Of a stretch of DNA of 64,000 nt, positions 51,340 to 58,863 are shown piece by piece. The DNA comes from Mycobacterium sp. AZCC_0083 (lineage in GTDB: Bacteria; Actinomycetota; Actinomycetes; Mycobacteriales; Mycobacteriaceae). The notes under the pieces were generated by a model, which ran no database searches, was not told the origin of the DNA, and was given only the letters and a program-made list of their open reading frames with translations. Position 1 is the stretch's first letter; every line of letters starts with the position of its first letter. The position numbers were made by a program, and so were the translations under genes. The stretch lies in the NCBI RefSeq assembly GCF_014202335.1, contig NZ_JACHGP010000001.1, positions 481,804 through 545,803 on the forward strand, given 5' to 3'.

Positions 51340-52512
51340 TCATCTGGGCAACCCCAGCACGCGTTCGCCGACGATGTTGCGCTGGATCTCCGACGTGCCG
51401 CCGCCGATGGACTGGGAGAAGCTGTAGTAGTAATAGCCAGCCCAGCCGTCGCTGTCCCAGCGCGATGAATGCCGGACCGATCCCGACCCCACGATGTCCA
51501 TCGCCAACTTGCCGATCTCCTTGGCCAATTCGGCGTACATCAACTTGACGATCGAACCGCGCGGGCCGGGGGTCTCGGTCTTCATGGCCTCGCAGATGTT
51601 GGTGTAGGTGAGTGCCCGCAGCGACGCCACCGAAGCGCGTCCGCGGGCCAGCCGCCGTGCGATCTCGTCGTCCGCGATCGCAGGCCGACGCCCGTCGGGG
51701 CCGACGTGGTCGCGGGCATAGTCGATGAGGTCCTCGATGGTCTTGGCCAACCGCACCTGGTTGGCGGTGAAGGCAGTGCCACGCTCGAACGACAAGGTGG
51801 CCATCGCGACCGACCATCCTTCGCCGACGTCGCCGACCACGTTGGTCAGCGGGATGCGCACGTCGTCGTAGAACACCTCGCAGAACTCCGAGCCACCCTC
51901 GATGGTCTCGATCGGACGGACGTCGATACCCGGTGTGCTCATATCGCAGATCACCCAGGTGATGCCGGTGTGCCTACTGCCGGTGTTGTCCGTGCGCACC
52001 AGCAGTTCCTGGTAATCGGCGACGGTGGCGAAACTGGTCCACAGTTTCTGCCCCGATACCACCAGGTGCTCACCATCGATCACCGCCTTGGTGCGCAACG
52101 CGGCCAGGTCCGATCCGGCGTCGGGCTCGGAGAAACCCTGGCACCAGATCACCTCGCCGCGAAGGATCTTCGGCAGGTGAAAGGACTTCTGTTCGGCGTT
52201 GGCCCGAGTCATCAGGGTGGGTCCGGCGTGGGCGTTGCCGACGAAGCAGGCGTCGATGCCGGGGAACCCGCGCGCCGCGTACTCCTCGTACCAGATCAGC
52301 TGCTGCAGCAGGGTCAGACCCTTGCCGCCGTACTCGGTCGGCCAGGCGATGCCTGCCCAGCCACCGTCGGCCTGAGTGCGCTGCCAGGCCAGGTCGTACT
52401 CGCGGATGCCTGCATCGTCGCGGGGGCGCGGTTCGCTCGGCTTGTTCTCGTCGAGCCACGTGCGGACCTGGTCGCGGAACTCGAGCTGGTCGGGTGTGAA
52501 GTCGAGGTCCAT
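51340..52512 (-). CDS. Acyl-CoA dehydrogenase, partner subunit
   Basis: A 390-residue FadE with WCQGFSEPDAGSDLAALRTK, GQKLWTSFATVADYQ, and a C-terminus FSQSIGGGTSEIQRNIVGER. It matches the C-terminal half of the fused protein at 4-2154, which ends IAGGTSEIVRN. The EGT position is GGT, as in FadE members that carry the base elsewhere. It pairs with the gene at 50298. Its ATG overlaps the aldolase stop by one base. The pair should desaturate a bulky or aromatic acyl-CoA. Confidence 0.92.
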   Translation of the reverse strand: MDLDFTPDQLEFRDQVRTWLDENKPSEPRPRDDAGIREYDLAWQRTQADGGWAGIAWPTEYGGKGLTLLQQLIWYEEYAARGFPGIDACFVGNAHAGPTLMTRANAEQKSFHLPKILRGEVIWCQGFSEPDAGSDLAALRTKAVIDGEHLVVSGQKLWTSFATVADYQELLVRTDNTGSRHTGITWVICDMSTPGIDVRPIETIEGGSEFCEVFYDDVRIPLTNVVGDVGEGWSVAMATLSFERGTAFTANQVRLAKTIEDLIDYARDHVGPDGRRPAIADDEIARRLARGRASVASLRALTYTNICEAMKTETPGPRGSIVKLMYAELAKEIGKLAMDIVGSGSVRHSSRWDSDGWAGYYYYSFSQSIGGGTSEIQRNIVGERVLGLPR

Positions 52513-53279
52513 TACGTCTCCGACCCGCGGTACCTGGCGGCGAGGTCTTCTGCGCCGCGCGCCAGCAGTGCGACGTCCGCCCCGACGAGCACGAAGCTGG
52601 CACCAGCCTGCACATAGCGGCGTGCCACCGACTCGTTGAACGCATTCACTCCGGCACTCTTCCCGTGCTCCACGATCGTCACCAACCCATTCTCGATGGC
52701 GCTCACCACGTCTGGATGTTCCGGCTGGCCGAGCCTGCCCATCGACGCCGCCAGATCGGCGGGCCCGATGAACACCGCATCCACCCCGTCGACGTCGGCG
52801 ATGTCGCCAAGGTGCGCCAGTCCGCCGACGGTCTCCACCTGAACGGTCAACGACACCGACGCGTCTGCGGTGACGAGATAGTCAGAAATCCGGTTCCATC
52901 GTGATGCGCGGGCCAACGCGCTGCCGACGCCGCGGATGCCCTCCGGCGGGTAGCGGGTGGCCGCCACTGCCGCTGAGGCTTCACGGGGGCAGTCGATCAT
53001 CGGGACGATGAGGTTCTGCACGCCGATGTCGAGCAGCCGTTTGATCAATACCGGGTCGGCGATCGGTGGACGCACCAACACGTCGACGTCGGGGTATCCG
53101 GCAAGCACCTGCAACTGCTCGAGCGTGGTGCGCAGATCGTTGGGCGCATGCTCCTGATCCAGTAGCACCCAGTCGATTCCGGACCCCGCGCAGATCTCGG
53201 TGACGTAGCCGCTGCCCGAGGCCACCCACATGCCGAACCGCGCCCCGGCCCCGATGCGCTCCGCCCACCGGTTCGTCAT
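52512..53279 (-). CDS. HpcH/HpaI-family class II aldolase
   Basis: A 255-residue TIM-barrel aldolase. [20 protein letters not shown] has the D-x-E-H segment, [20 protein letters not shown] the catalytic Arg, VQVETVGGL a metal Glu and [13 protein letters not shown] the metal Asp. HpaI enzymes cleave 4-hydroxy-2-oxo acids to pyruvate and an aldehyde using a divalent metal. This is the final step of a meta-cleavage pathway. Its ATG overlaps the hydratase stop (ATGA). Confidence 0.92.
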   Translation of the reverse strand: MTNRWAERIGAGARFGMWVASGSGYVTEICAGSGIDWVLLDQEHAPNDLRTTLEQLQVLAGYPDVDVLVRPPIADPVLIKRLLDIGVQNLIVPMIDCPREASAAVAATRYPPEGIRGVGSALARASRWNRISDYLVTADASVSLTVQVETVGGLAHLGDIADVDGVDAVFIGPADLAASMGRLGQPEHPDVVSAIENGLVTIVEHGKSAGVNAFNESVARRYVQAGASFVLVGADVALLARGAEDLAARYRGSET

Positions 53280-54097
53280 GACAGCGGCCCATCGAACGCG
53301 ACCGACACCGTGCCCAGCGGTCCATAGTCGGCGACGAAGGTGTCCCCCGGCTCCGCGAACACCGGTTTGGTGAACGACCCGGACAGGATGACTTCGCCAC
53401 GCTCCAGCGAAACACCGTGCGGAGCAAGCCGATTGGCCAACCATGCGACGCCGTTTCCGGGGTGGTTGAGCACGGCGGCGGCCACCCCGGACTCCTCGAT
53501 GGTGCCGTTGCGCAGCAGGAGCGCCGCCACCCAGCGCAGGTCGACGTCCAGCGGCCGCACCACCCGGCCGCCAAGCACGAGACCTGCGTCGGCGGCGTTG
53601 TCGGCGATGGTGTCGACGATCGTGCGCAGATGACCGGTCTCGGGATCCGACATCTGGACCCTGGCGTCGAGGATCTCGAGCGCGGGGGTGACGAACTCGG
53701 TGGCCCGCAACACGTCGAACAACGTGACGCTCGGTCCCCGCAGCGCCTCCCCAAGCACGAACGCCAGCTCGACCTCAACGCGTGGCCGGATGAAGCGGCC
53801 GAGCGGGACGCGGCCGCCGTCCTCGACGAACATGTCGTCGAAGAGCGCGCCGTAGTCGGGTTCGTCGATCGACACGGACCGCTGCATCACCTTCGACGTC
53901 AGACCGATCTTGCGGCCCTTGACCTCCCGGCCGTCGGCGACCTTCAGTGCGACGAGCGCCCGCTGGACCGCGTAGGCGTCCTCGACGGTCATGTCGGGGT
54001 AGTCCAGCGACAGCTGCCGGATGGGCGTGCGCGTCTGCTCGGCCTCGTACAGCCGCCGTGCAATCTCGGCGAGCTCTGCATCGGCGGGTTTGGTCAT
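53276..54097 (-). CDS. 2-keto-4-pentenoate hydratase (MhpD-like)
   Basis: A 273-residue fumarylacetoacetase-fold hydratase. [20 protein letters not shown] and [20 protein letters not shown] hold the metal ligands and the conserved Lys. It adds water to 2-hydroxypenta-2,4-dienoate, or a substituted version, to give the 4-hydroxy-2-oxo acid that the next enzyme splits. ATG at 54097 overlaps the hydrolase stop; the much longer open frame upstream lies over the hydrolase gene and is not coding. Confidence 0.93.
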   Translation of the reverse strand: MTKPADAELAEIARRLYEAEQTRTPIRQLSLDYPDMTVEDAYAVQRALVALKVADGREVKGRKIGLTSKVMQRSVSIDEPDYGALFDDMFVEDGGRVPLGRFIRPRVEVELAFVLGEALRGPSVTLFDVLRATEFVTPALEILDARVQMSDPETGHLRTIVDTIADNAADAGLVLGGRVVRPLDVDLRWVAALLLRNGTIEESGVAAAVLNHPGNGVAWLANRLAPHGVSLERGEVILSGSFTKPVFAEPGDTFVADYGPLGTVSVAFDGPLS

Positions 54098-55023
54098 CGC
54101 TTGAGGAATTCGACGGCAGCAGCGTTGAACGACTCGGGATCCTCGAAGTGCGGCCAGTGCCGCACCGACGGCATCTCGAACACCTCCGAGTTCGGGATCA
54201 GGTCGGCGAGGGTGCGTGCGGTGTCTTGGTATACGCCGTGATCCTTGCCGGAGGCCACGATCATCACGGGCGCCGTGATGCCGCGCCATTTGTCGTCGGG
54301 AATCAGGTTGCTCCTGCGTACCTTCTCGTCCTGCAGGATGAGCAGCCTGTCGATGGTGCTGCGGGTGTCGTCGCGGCGGTAGATGGCCTGGCGCAACCCG
54401 ATCAGGTCGGGCAGCCGATTGGTCTCGTCGGCGATCAGGTGGGCGAACACCGCATGCAACGACTGCCACGTCGGATCGTTGACCGCCTTGGTGCGTTCCG
54501 CGCGGATGCGCGCCATGTTCGACGCCGAGGACTCCCGGCCCGCCGGCGACATCAGAATGACTTTGTCTACCCGATCGGGATGGCCGACTGACATCGCCGA
54601 CGCTACGAATGCGCCGAGCGACATTGCGACGAAGTTGGCGGACTGCATGCCGAAGTGGTCCATCACGCCAAGCACGTGTTCGACGTAGACCGCGATCTCG
54701 TAGTCGTAGTCCGGCTTGTCGGAGAAACCGTTGCCGACCATGTCGATGGCCACACAGTGGAAGTGCTCGGACAGGACTGCAAGGTTGGGCGCGAACGTCT
54801 CCCAATGACCGCCCGTGCCATGCAGCAGGACGGCGTGCGGTTTGTTCGAGTCGCCGGCTTCCGCATACCGCGTGCGCACGGGCGCGCCGTTGACCGCGAG
54901 CTCGACGAAGCCCTGCCGAAACTCCAGCTCCTTCAGATACATCCAGATGCTGCGGTAGTGCTCGGTGTCCACGACGGCTTCCACGGCCCCTGCGGCCGCA
55001 GTGACCGGTTGCGCTTGGCTCAT
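54094..55023 (-). CDS. Meta-cleavage product C-C hydrolase (MhpC/BphD-like)
   Basis: A 309-residue alpha/beta hydrolase. [19 protein letters not shown] holds the oxyanion segment; the nucleophile is the Ser in FVAMSLGAF, where the first elbow residue is Ala rather than Gly. The acid is the Asp of [10 protein letters not shown] and the base the His in [10 protein letters not shown]. It should hydrolyse the C-C bond of the ring-fission product. An extra 45 N-terminal residues are present. GAGGAGG precedes the ATG, and operator C lies 24 bases upstream. It starts the hydrolase-hydratase-aldolase-FadE-Ltp-ligase operon. Confidence 0.9.
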   Translation of the reverse strand: MSQAQPVTAAAGAVEAVVDTEHYRSIWMYLKELEFRQGFVELAVNGAPVRTRYAEAGDSNKPHAVLLHGTGGHWETFAPNLAVLSEHFHCVAIDMVGNGFSDKPDYDYEIAVYVEHVLGVMDHFGMQSANFVAMSLGAFVASAMSVGHPDRVDKVILMSPAGRESSASNMARIRAERTKAVNDPTWQSLHAVFAHLIADETNRLPDLIGLRQAIYRRDDTRSTIDRLLILQDEKVRRSNLIPDDKWRGITAPVMIVASGKDHGVYQDTARTLADLIPNSEVFEMPSVRHWPHFEDPESFNAAAVEFLKR

Positions 55024-55046
55024 CTCACCTCCTCAAGTGTTACTTC

Positions 55047-55060
55047 TGACAATACTGTCA
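55047..55060. promoter_or_regulatory. Operator C copy in the divergent promoter (perfect arms)
   Basis: TGACA-ATAC-TGTCA has perfectly matched arms, the best copy in the window. It is 24 bases from the hydrolase start and within the 187-base region also used by the rightward Rieske operon, so it could govern both. A weak half-site (TGACAGTCGTATGC) lies at 55182. Confidence 0.75.
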
Positions 55061-55210
55061 TATAGCGCCATCACGTTCCAGCATCGTCGCATATGCTCCA
55101 TGTGTGCACGTAGATAACCAGCATCTGCCACATGACGACCAGTCAGACGCCGGTGGCGCTTGGTCGTTCATCCATTGATTCTGACAGTCGTATGCGGTAG
55201 AACTGAGCGA

Positions 55211-55456
55211 GTGAACACTCCGGCAGGACGCCGCGTGCTCGCCGAACTCGTCAACGAGTTCGCGGCCGTGCGGTTGTCGTTGGACGTCGGCGGCAACGGC
55301 CCCCGCCTACTCGTCGAGGACCTCGAGCGCGGCGAACAGGTCTTCCTGTGCCCGCTCGAGCTGGCGAGCTTCACGCAGGCCACGCCCGAGGACCGCGAGG
55401 ATTGGCTCCGGGTAGGCAACTATCGCGGCGAACGTCGACCACGGGAGCAACGGTGA
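55211..55456 (+). CDS. Small hypothetical protein leading the Rieske operon
   Basis: An 81-residue soluble protein, with an N-terminal RRVLAELVNEFAAVRLSLDV helix and a short beta-rich segment VLCPLE-like (EQVFLCPLELASF). I do not recognise the family. GTG at 55211 is chosen, as the preceding frame is unlike coding sequence. Its stop overlaps the next start (GTGA), so it is translated with the operon. Confidence 0.65.
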   Translation: MNTPAGRRVLAELVNEFAAVRLSLDVGGNGPRLLVEDLERGEQVFLCPLELASFTQATPEDREDWLRVGNYRGERRPREQR

Positions 55457-56607
55457 GCGCACCCGACGTCGACCTGGTCGGACTGGGTATGACCGCGATG
55501 TCGTTGCGGCCCGGCTCGACACCCCTAACACTTGCCGCCGAGGCCAGCACCGTCGCGCTCGCCGATGCCGGAATCGGGCGTGCCGACGTCGACGGGCTCC
55601 TGGTCGGCTCCTCGCAGGGGATTCGGCCCGACCGGTTGGGTGTCGGCTTCGCCGCGCAGGGCGGCTTCTCCCATCTGCACCTTCTGGAGCATGTCGAGAT
55701 CAAGGGCGCCACGACGATCGCGATGATTCAGCGCGCGCGCCACGCCATTGCTACGGGCGAGGCGACGACCGTGCTGTGCGTGTTCGCCGACGCGCCACTG
55801 GTGGCGGGTCGCGGCGCCGGTTCGACGTACGCGCAGAGCGGCGGCAACGTCGGGGTGCGCGGGCTGGAGCGGGCGTCGGGCCTGCTCGGGTCGGTGCCGA
55901 CGTACGCACTGTTGGCTCAGCGGTGGCTGCACGTCACCGGCACCGACACCGATGCGTTGCGCTCGGTCGCCACCGCCGCACGGCGCTGGGCACGTGGCAA
56001 TCCCGATGCCGTCAACCGCGACCCACTCGACGACGCAGGCTACGACGCCAGCCCGATGATCGCCGAACCACTGCGACTTCTCGACTGCGCACGACCGGTG
56101 AACGGGGCGGTCGCCATCATCCTCACCGGCCGGACTTCGGTTGGCAGCAGCCGAGTTCGGATCCGGGGCATCGGCCGGGATCATCCCGTGCGGCGCCGAC
56201 GCGCGGGCGCCGAATCATGGTTCGGGGGCGGCGGTCGCGCAGTGGACGACGCACTCGAACAGGCCCGTATGACGCGCTCGGAGCTCGACGTCGCTGAGCT
56301 CTACGACCCGTTCTCGATCGTGACCCTGGTGCTGCTCGACGAATACCGACTCACCGGTGACGTTCCCGCGGGCACGTTCGTACGCGATGGACACATCGGG
56401 CCGGGTGGCGCGCTGCCGACCAACACCGGCGGTGGCCAACTGTCCGGTTTCTACCTGCAGGGCATGACGCCCCTGGCCGAGGCCGTGATCCAACTGCGCG
56501 GCACCGGCGGGCAACGTCAGGTACCCGACGCCACCGTCGCTCTCGTGGGCGGCATCGGAGGCCGGCTGGACCACCACGCGGCGCTGATCCTGGAGCGGGC
56601 GGCATGA
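55453..56607 (+). CDS. Thiolase-like side-chain-cleaving protein (IpfD-like position)
   Basis: A 384-residue thiolase-superfamily protein, starting VDLVGLGMTAMSLRPGS. The Cys position reads EIKGATTIAM, with no Cys. VAELYDPFSIVTLVLL and TNTGGGQLSGFYLQGM match the SCPx/Ltp group. In the ibuprofen ipf system an SCPx-like thiolase (IpfD) and a DUF35 protein (IpfE) act after a Rieske dioxygenase to release the side chain as acyl-CoA, giving a catechol. The same gene partners follow here in order. GTG overlaps the preceding stop. Confidence 0.87.
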   Translation: MSAPDVDLVGLGMTAMSLRPGSTPLTLAAEASTVALADAGIGRADVDGLLVGSSQGIRPDRLGVGFAAQGGFSHLHLLEHVEIKGATTIAMIQRARHAIATGEATTVLCVFADAPLVAGRGAGSTYAQSGGNVGVRGLERASGLLGSVPTYALLAQRWLHVTGTDTDALRSVATAARRWARGNPDAVNRDPLDDAGYDASPMIAEPLRLLDCARPVNGAVAIILTGRTSVGSSRVRIRGIGRDHPVRRRRAGAESWFGGGGRAVDDALEQARMTRSELDVAELYDPFSIVTLVLLDEYRLTGDVPAGTFVRDGHIGPGGALPTNTGGGQLSGFYLQGMTPLAEAVIQLRGTGGQRQVPDATVALVGGIGGRLDHHAALILERAA

Positions 56608-57044
56608 CCACCACGGCACTCGAAGACTGGCTGCTGGACCCGGCCCTGGCACCCGCGGCCGAGCACGACCCGTTGACTCCGCTGTACCGGGCCTCGGCTC
56701 GCAACGAACTCGCGCTGCCGTTCTGCGCAGCCTGCGGACAGCCGCTCGAACTCGACCAGGAAGTTTGCGACAACTGTGGTGGTGCCGAACACGACTGGCG
56801 CACAGTCGAACCCCGCGGCACCGTACACGCGGTAACACTCATGCACCGGCTCGAGCCCGGGCTGGTGCACGCCAAGGCGCCTTACCCCATCGTCGACGTC
56901 GAACTCGCCAGCGGACACCGCCTGGTGATGACGACCGCACAGCCCGCGGACCTCGCGCCTGCTATCGGCACACACATACGCATCGGCTTCCGACGCCTCG
57001 GCGACGTCGCGATCCCAGCCATCGACACCCTGGAGGACGAGTGA
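56604..57044 (+). CDS. DUF35 Zn-ribbon/OB-fold protein (IpfE-like position)
   Basis: A 146-residue DUF35 protein with four cysteines in FCAACGQPLELDQEVCDNCG and an OB-fold (TVHAVTLMHRLEPGL, then YPIVDVELASG). It overlaps the thiolase-like gene at its start (ATGA) and the Rieske alpha gene at its end, so it belongs to one translational unit with both. It is likely the obligate partner of the thiolase-like protein. Confidence 0.9.
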   Translation: MTTTALEDWLLDPALAPAAEHDPLTPLYRASARNELALPFCAACGQPLELDQEVCDNCGGAEHDWRTVEPRGTVHAVTLMHRLEPGLVHAKAPYPIVDVELASGHRLVMTTAQPADLAPAIGTHIRIGFRRLGDVAIPAIDTLEDE

Positions 57045-58336
57045 CGACACTCGAATCAGTGCCCGCCGTCGACGAATTCGACGTCAGCAGCGTCGTCAGG
57101 AGCGATCGGGTGCACGGGTCCGTCTACACCTCGGCCGAGATCTTCCGCCGCGAGCTGGACAGCATCTTCAAGACGGGCTGGGTCTACGTCGCGCACGAGA
57201 GCGAGGTCAGCGAACCGGGCGACTACCTGACGCGGGTGATCGGCCACGACCCCGTCGTGGTGGTACGCGGCAAGGACGGCGTGGTTCGCGTGGTACTCAA
57301 CCGCTGCACCCACCGAGCCAACAAGCTGTGCAACGCCGAGAAGGGCAACGCCAACTCGTTCCGGTGCCCGTATCACGGCTGGACCTTCAACAACACCGGC
57401 GCGCTGCAAGGTGTTCCGATGCGGGAAGGTTACGGCGAGGCATTCAATCAGGTGCGCGCCGACCTGGGTCTGGCCCAGGCGCCCCGAGTGGACAGCTACG
57501 GCGGCTTCGTATTCGCCTCGCTCGCGGCCGATGGCATCTCGCTGCTCGATCACCTCGGCAAGGCCACGGGCGCCATCGACCGCCTGCTCAACCTGTCCCC
57601 CACCCGCGCGATCGACCTGCGCGCCAACTGGATGAAGCACCTGCACCACGCCAACTGGAAAATGGTGGTGGAGAACAACGTCGACGGCTACCACGCCCTG
57701 TTCACCCACGCCTCGGTGTACGACGCAATCAAGCCCGCGAAGGTGTCACATGTCCCGACCAAGGTGGACGTGCTGGTCCGCGACCTCGGCAACGGCCATT
57801 CGGAGATCGACTACGCCGACGAATACCGCAAACTGGACGAGGAATTCGTCTGGTACGGCCGGATCCCGCGTACGAAGCTCGTCGGCTACATCGACGAGTT
57901 GGAGAGCGCCTACGGACCCGAGCAGGCGCACGACGCATTGGTGGTAGGTCCGCCCCACACACTGATCTGGCCCAACCTCTTCCTGGCCGAGATGAACGTC
58001 ATGTTCGTCGAGCCGCAGGCCCCCGACCGCACCATCGCCTACACCACCGCCGTGCTGATCCCCGGTCAGGACGCGCTCAACGAACGCACCCTGCGCCGCT
58101 CCGAGGGCGCGATGGGCCCTGCCGGATTCCTGATCGCCGACGACGGCGAGATCGGCATGCGCAACCAAGCCGGCCTCGCCGCCGAGCTCCCGGAATGGCT
58201 GATGCTGGCCCGCGGCAGCGAAACCGATGTCACCAACGACAGCGGAATCATCAACCGGGACAAGAGCGCCGAGACGCCGCAGCGAGGGTTCTACTCGCAA
58301 TGGGCGTCCGTCGTCGGCGGGGGTGCGGGAGCATGA
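57041..58336 (+). CDS. Rieske ring-hydroxylating dioxygenase alpha subunit
   Basis: A 431-residue alpha subunit. The Rieske [2Fe-2S] site is CTH (C89, H91) and CPYHGW (C109, H112). The mononuclear iron site is in ENNVDGYHALFTH, with D215 as bridging acid and H218, H223 as ligands. It belongs to the benzoate/toluate-like group by general pattern. It should dihydroxylate an aromatic ring, perhaps of an aryl-CoA given its neighbours. No Rieske ferredoxin or reductase is encoded nearby. GTG overlaps the DUF35 stop. Confidence 0.95.
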   Translation: MTTLESVPAVDEFDVSSVVRSDRVHGSVYTSAEIFRRELDSIFKTGWVYVAHESEVSEPGDYLTRVIGHDPVVVVRGKDGVVRVVLNRCTHRANKLCNAEKGNANSFRCPYHGWTFNNTGALQGVPMREGYGEAFNQVRADLGLAQAPRVDSYGGFVFASLAADGISLLDHLGKATGAIDRLLNLSPTRAIDLRANWMKHLHHANWKMVVENNVDGYHALFTHASVYDAIKPAKVSHVPTKVDVLVRDLGNGHSEIDYADEYRKLDEEFVWYGRIPRTKLVGYIDELESAYGPEQAHDALVVGPPHTLIWPNLFLAEMNVMFVEPQAPDRTIAYTTAVLIPGQDALNERTLRRSEGAMGPAGFLIADDGEIGMRNQAGLAAELPEWLMLARGSETDVTNDSGIINRDKSAETPQRGFYSQWASVVGGGAGA

Positions 58337-58863
58337 CCGTCAACACTGCGTCAGAACAGCCGACACCCACCGCCCGCCCTGCGCTGCGCCCACTCCCGGA
58401 CGCCGAGCTGCTGTCGTTCCTCTTCCTCGAGGCGCGGCTGGCCGACGAGGGCCGCTACTCGGAGTGGGAGGCCCTGTGGGCCGATGACGACGACTCCGTC
58501 CTGTACCGCGTCCCCATGCACCCCGACGACGACCCGCGGACGACGCTTGCCTACATCAACGACAATCGCAGGCGCATCAAGAGCCGCGTCGCTCAGCTCA
58601 ACACCGGAAATCGCCACTCCCAGACCCCGCCGTCGGTCATGCGACGCGTCATCTCCAACAGCGAGGTGGTCGACGAGGACTCCGATACCGTCACGGTCGA
58701 GTCCAACTTCGCATTGTTCGAATACCGTATTCGCCAACGCTTCTGGGCCGGCCGGGTGATCCACACGATCCGGCGCTCCCCCGAGGGTCCGCAGCTGGTT
58801 CGCAAGATCGTGCATCTGATCGACGCTGGCGGTCCGGTCGAGACGCTGGCCTTTCTCGTATGA
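58333..58863 (+). CDS. Ring-hydroxylating dioxygenase beta subunit
   Basis: A 176-residue small subunit of the NTF2-like fold. LLSFLFLEARLADEGRYSEW, WADDDDSVLYRVPMHPDDD and HIRRSPEG-type segments (HTIRRSPEGPQLVRKIVHLI) are standard for benzoate-type dioxygenase beta subunits. It supports the alpha3beta3 assembly and has no cofactor. The ATG overlaps the alpha stop, and its stop overlaps the CoA-ligase start. Confidence 0.94.
   Translation: MTVNTASEQPTPTARPALRPLPDAELLSFLFLEARLADEGRYSEWEALWADDDDSVLYRVPMHPDDDPRTTLAYINDNRRRIKSRVAQLNTGNRHSQTPPSVMRRVISNSEVVDEDSDTVTVESNFALFEYRIRQRFWAGRVIHTIRRSPEGPQLVRKIVHLIDAGGPVETLAFLV

Noticed and set aside
55182..55195. TGACAGTCGTATGC as an extra operator before the Rieske operon
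   Set aside because: The second arm is poor for both operator A and operator C; the perfect copy at 55047 can serve this divergent region.
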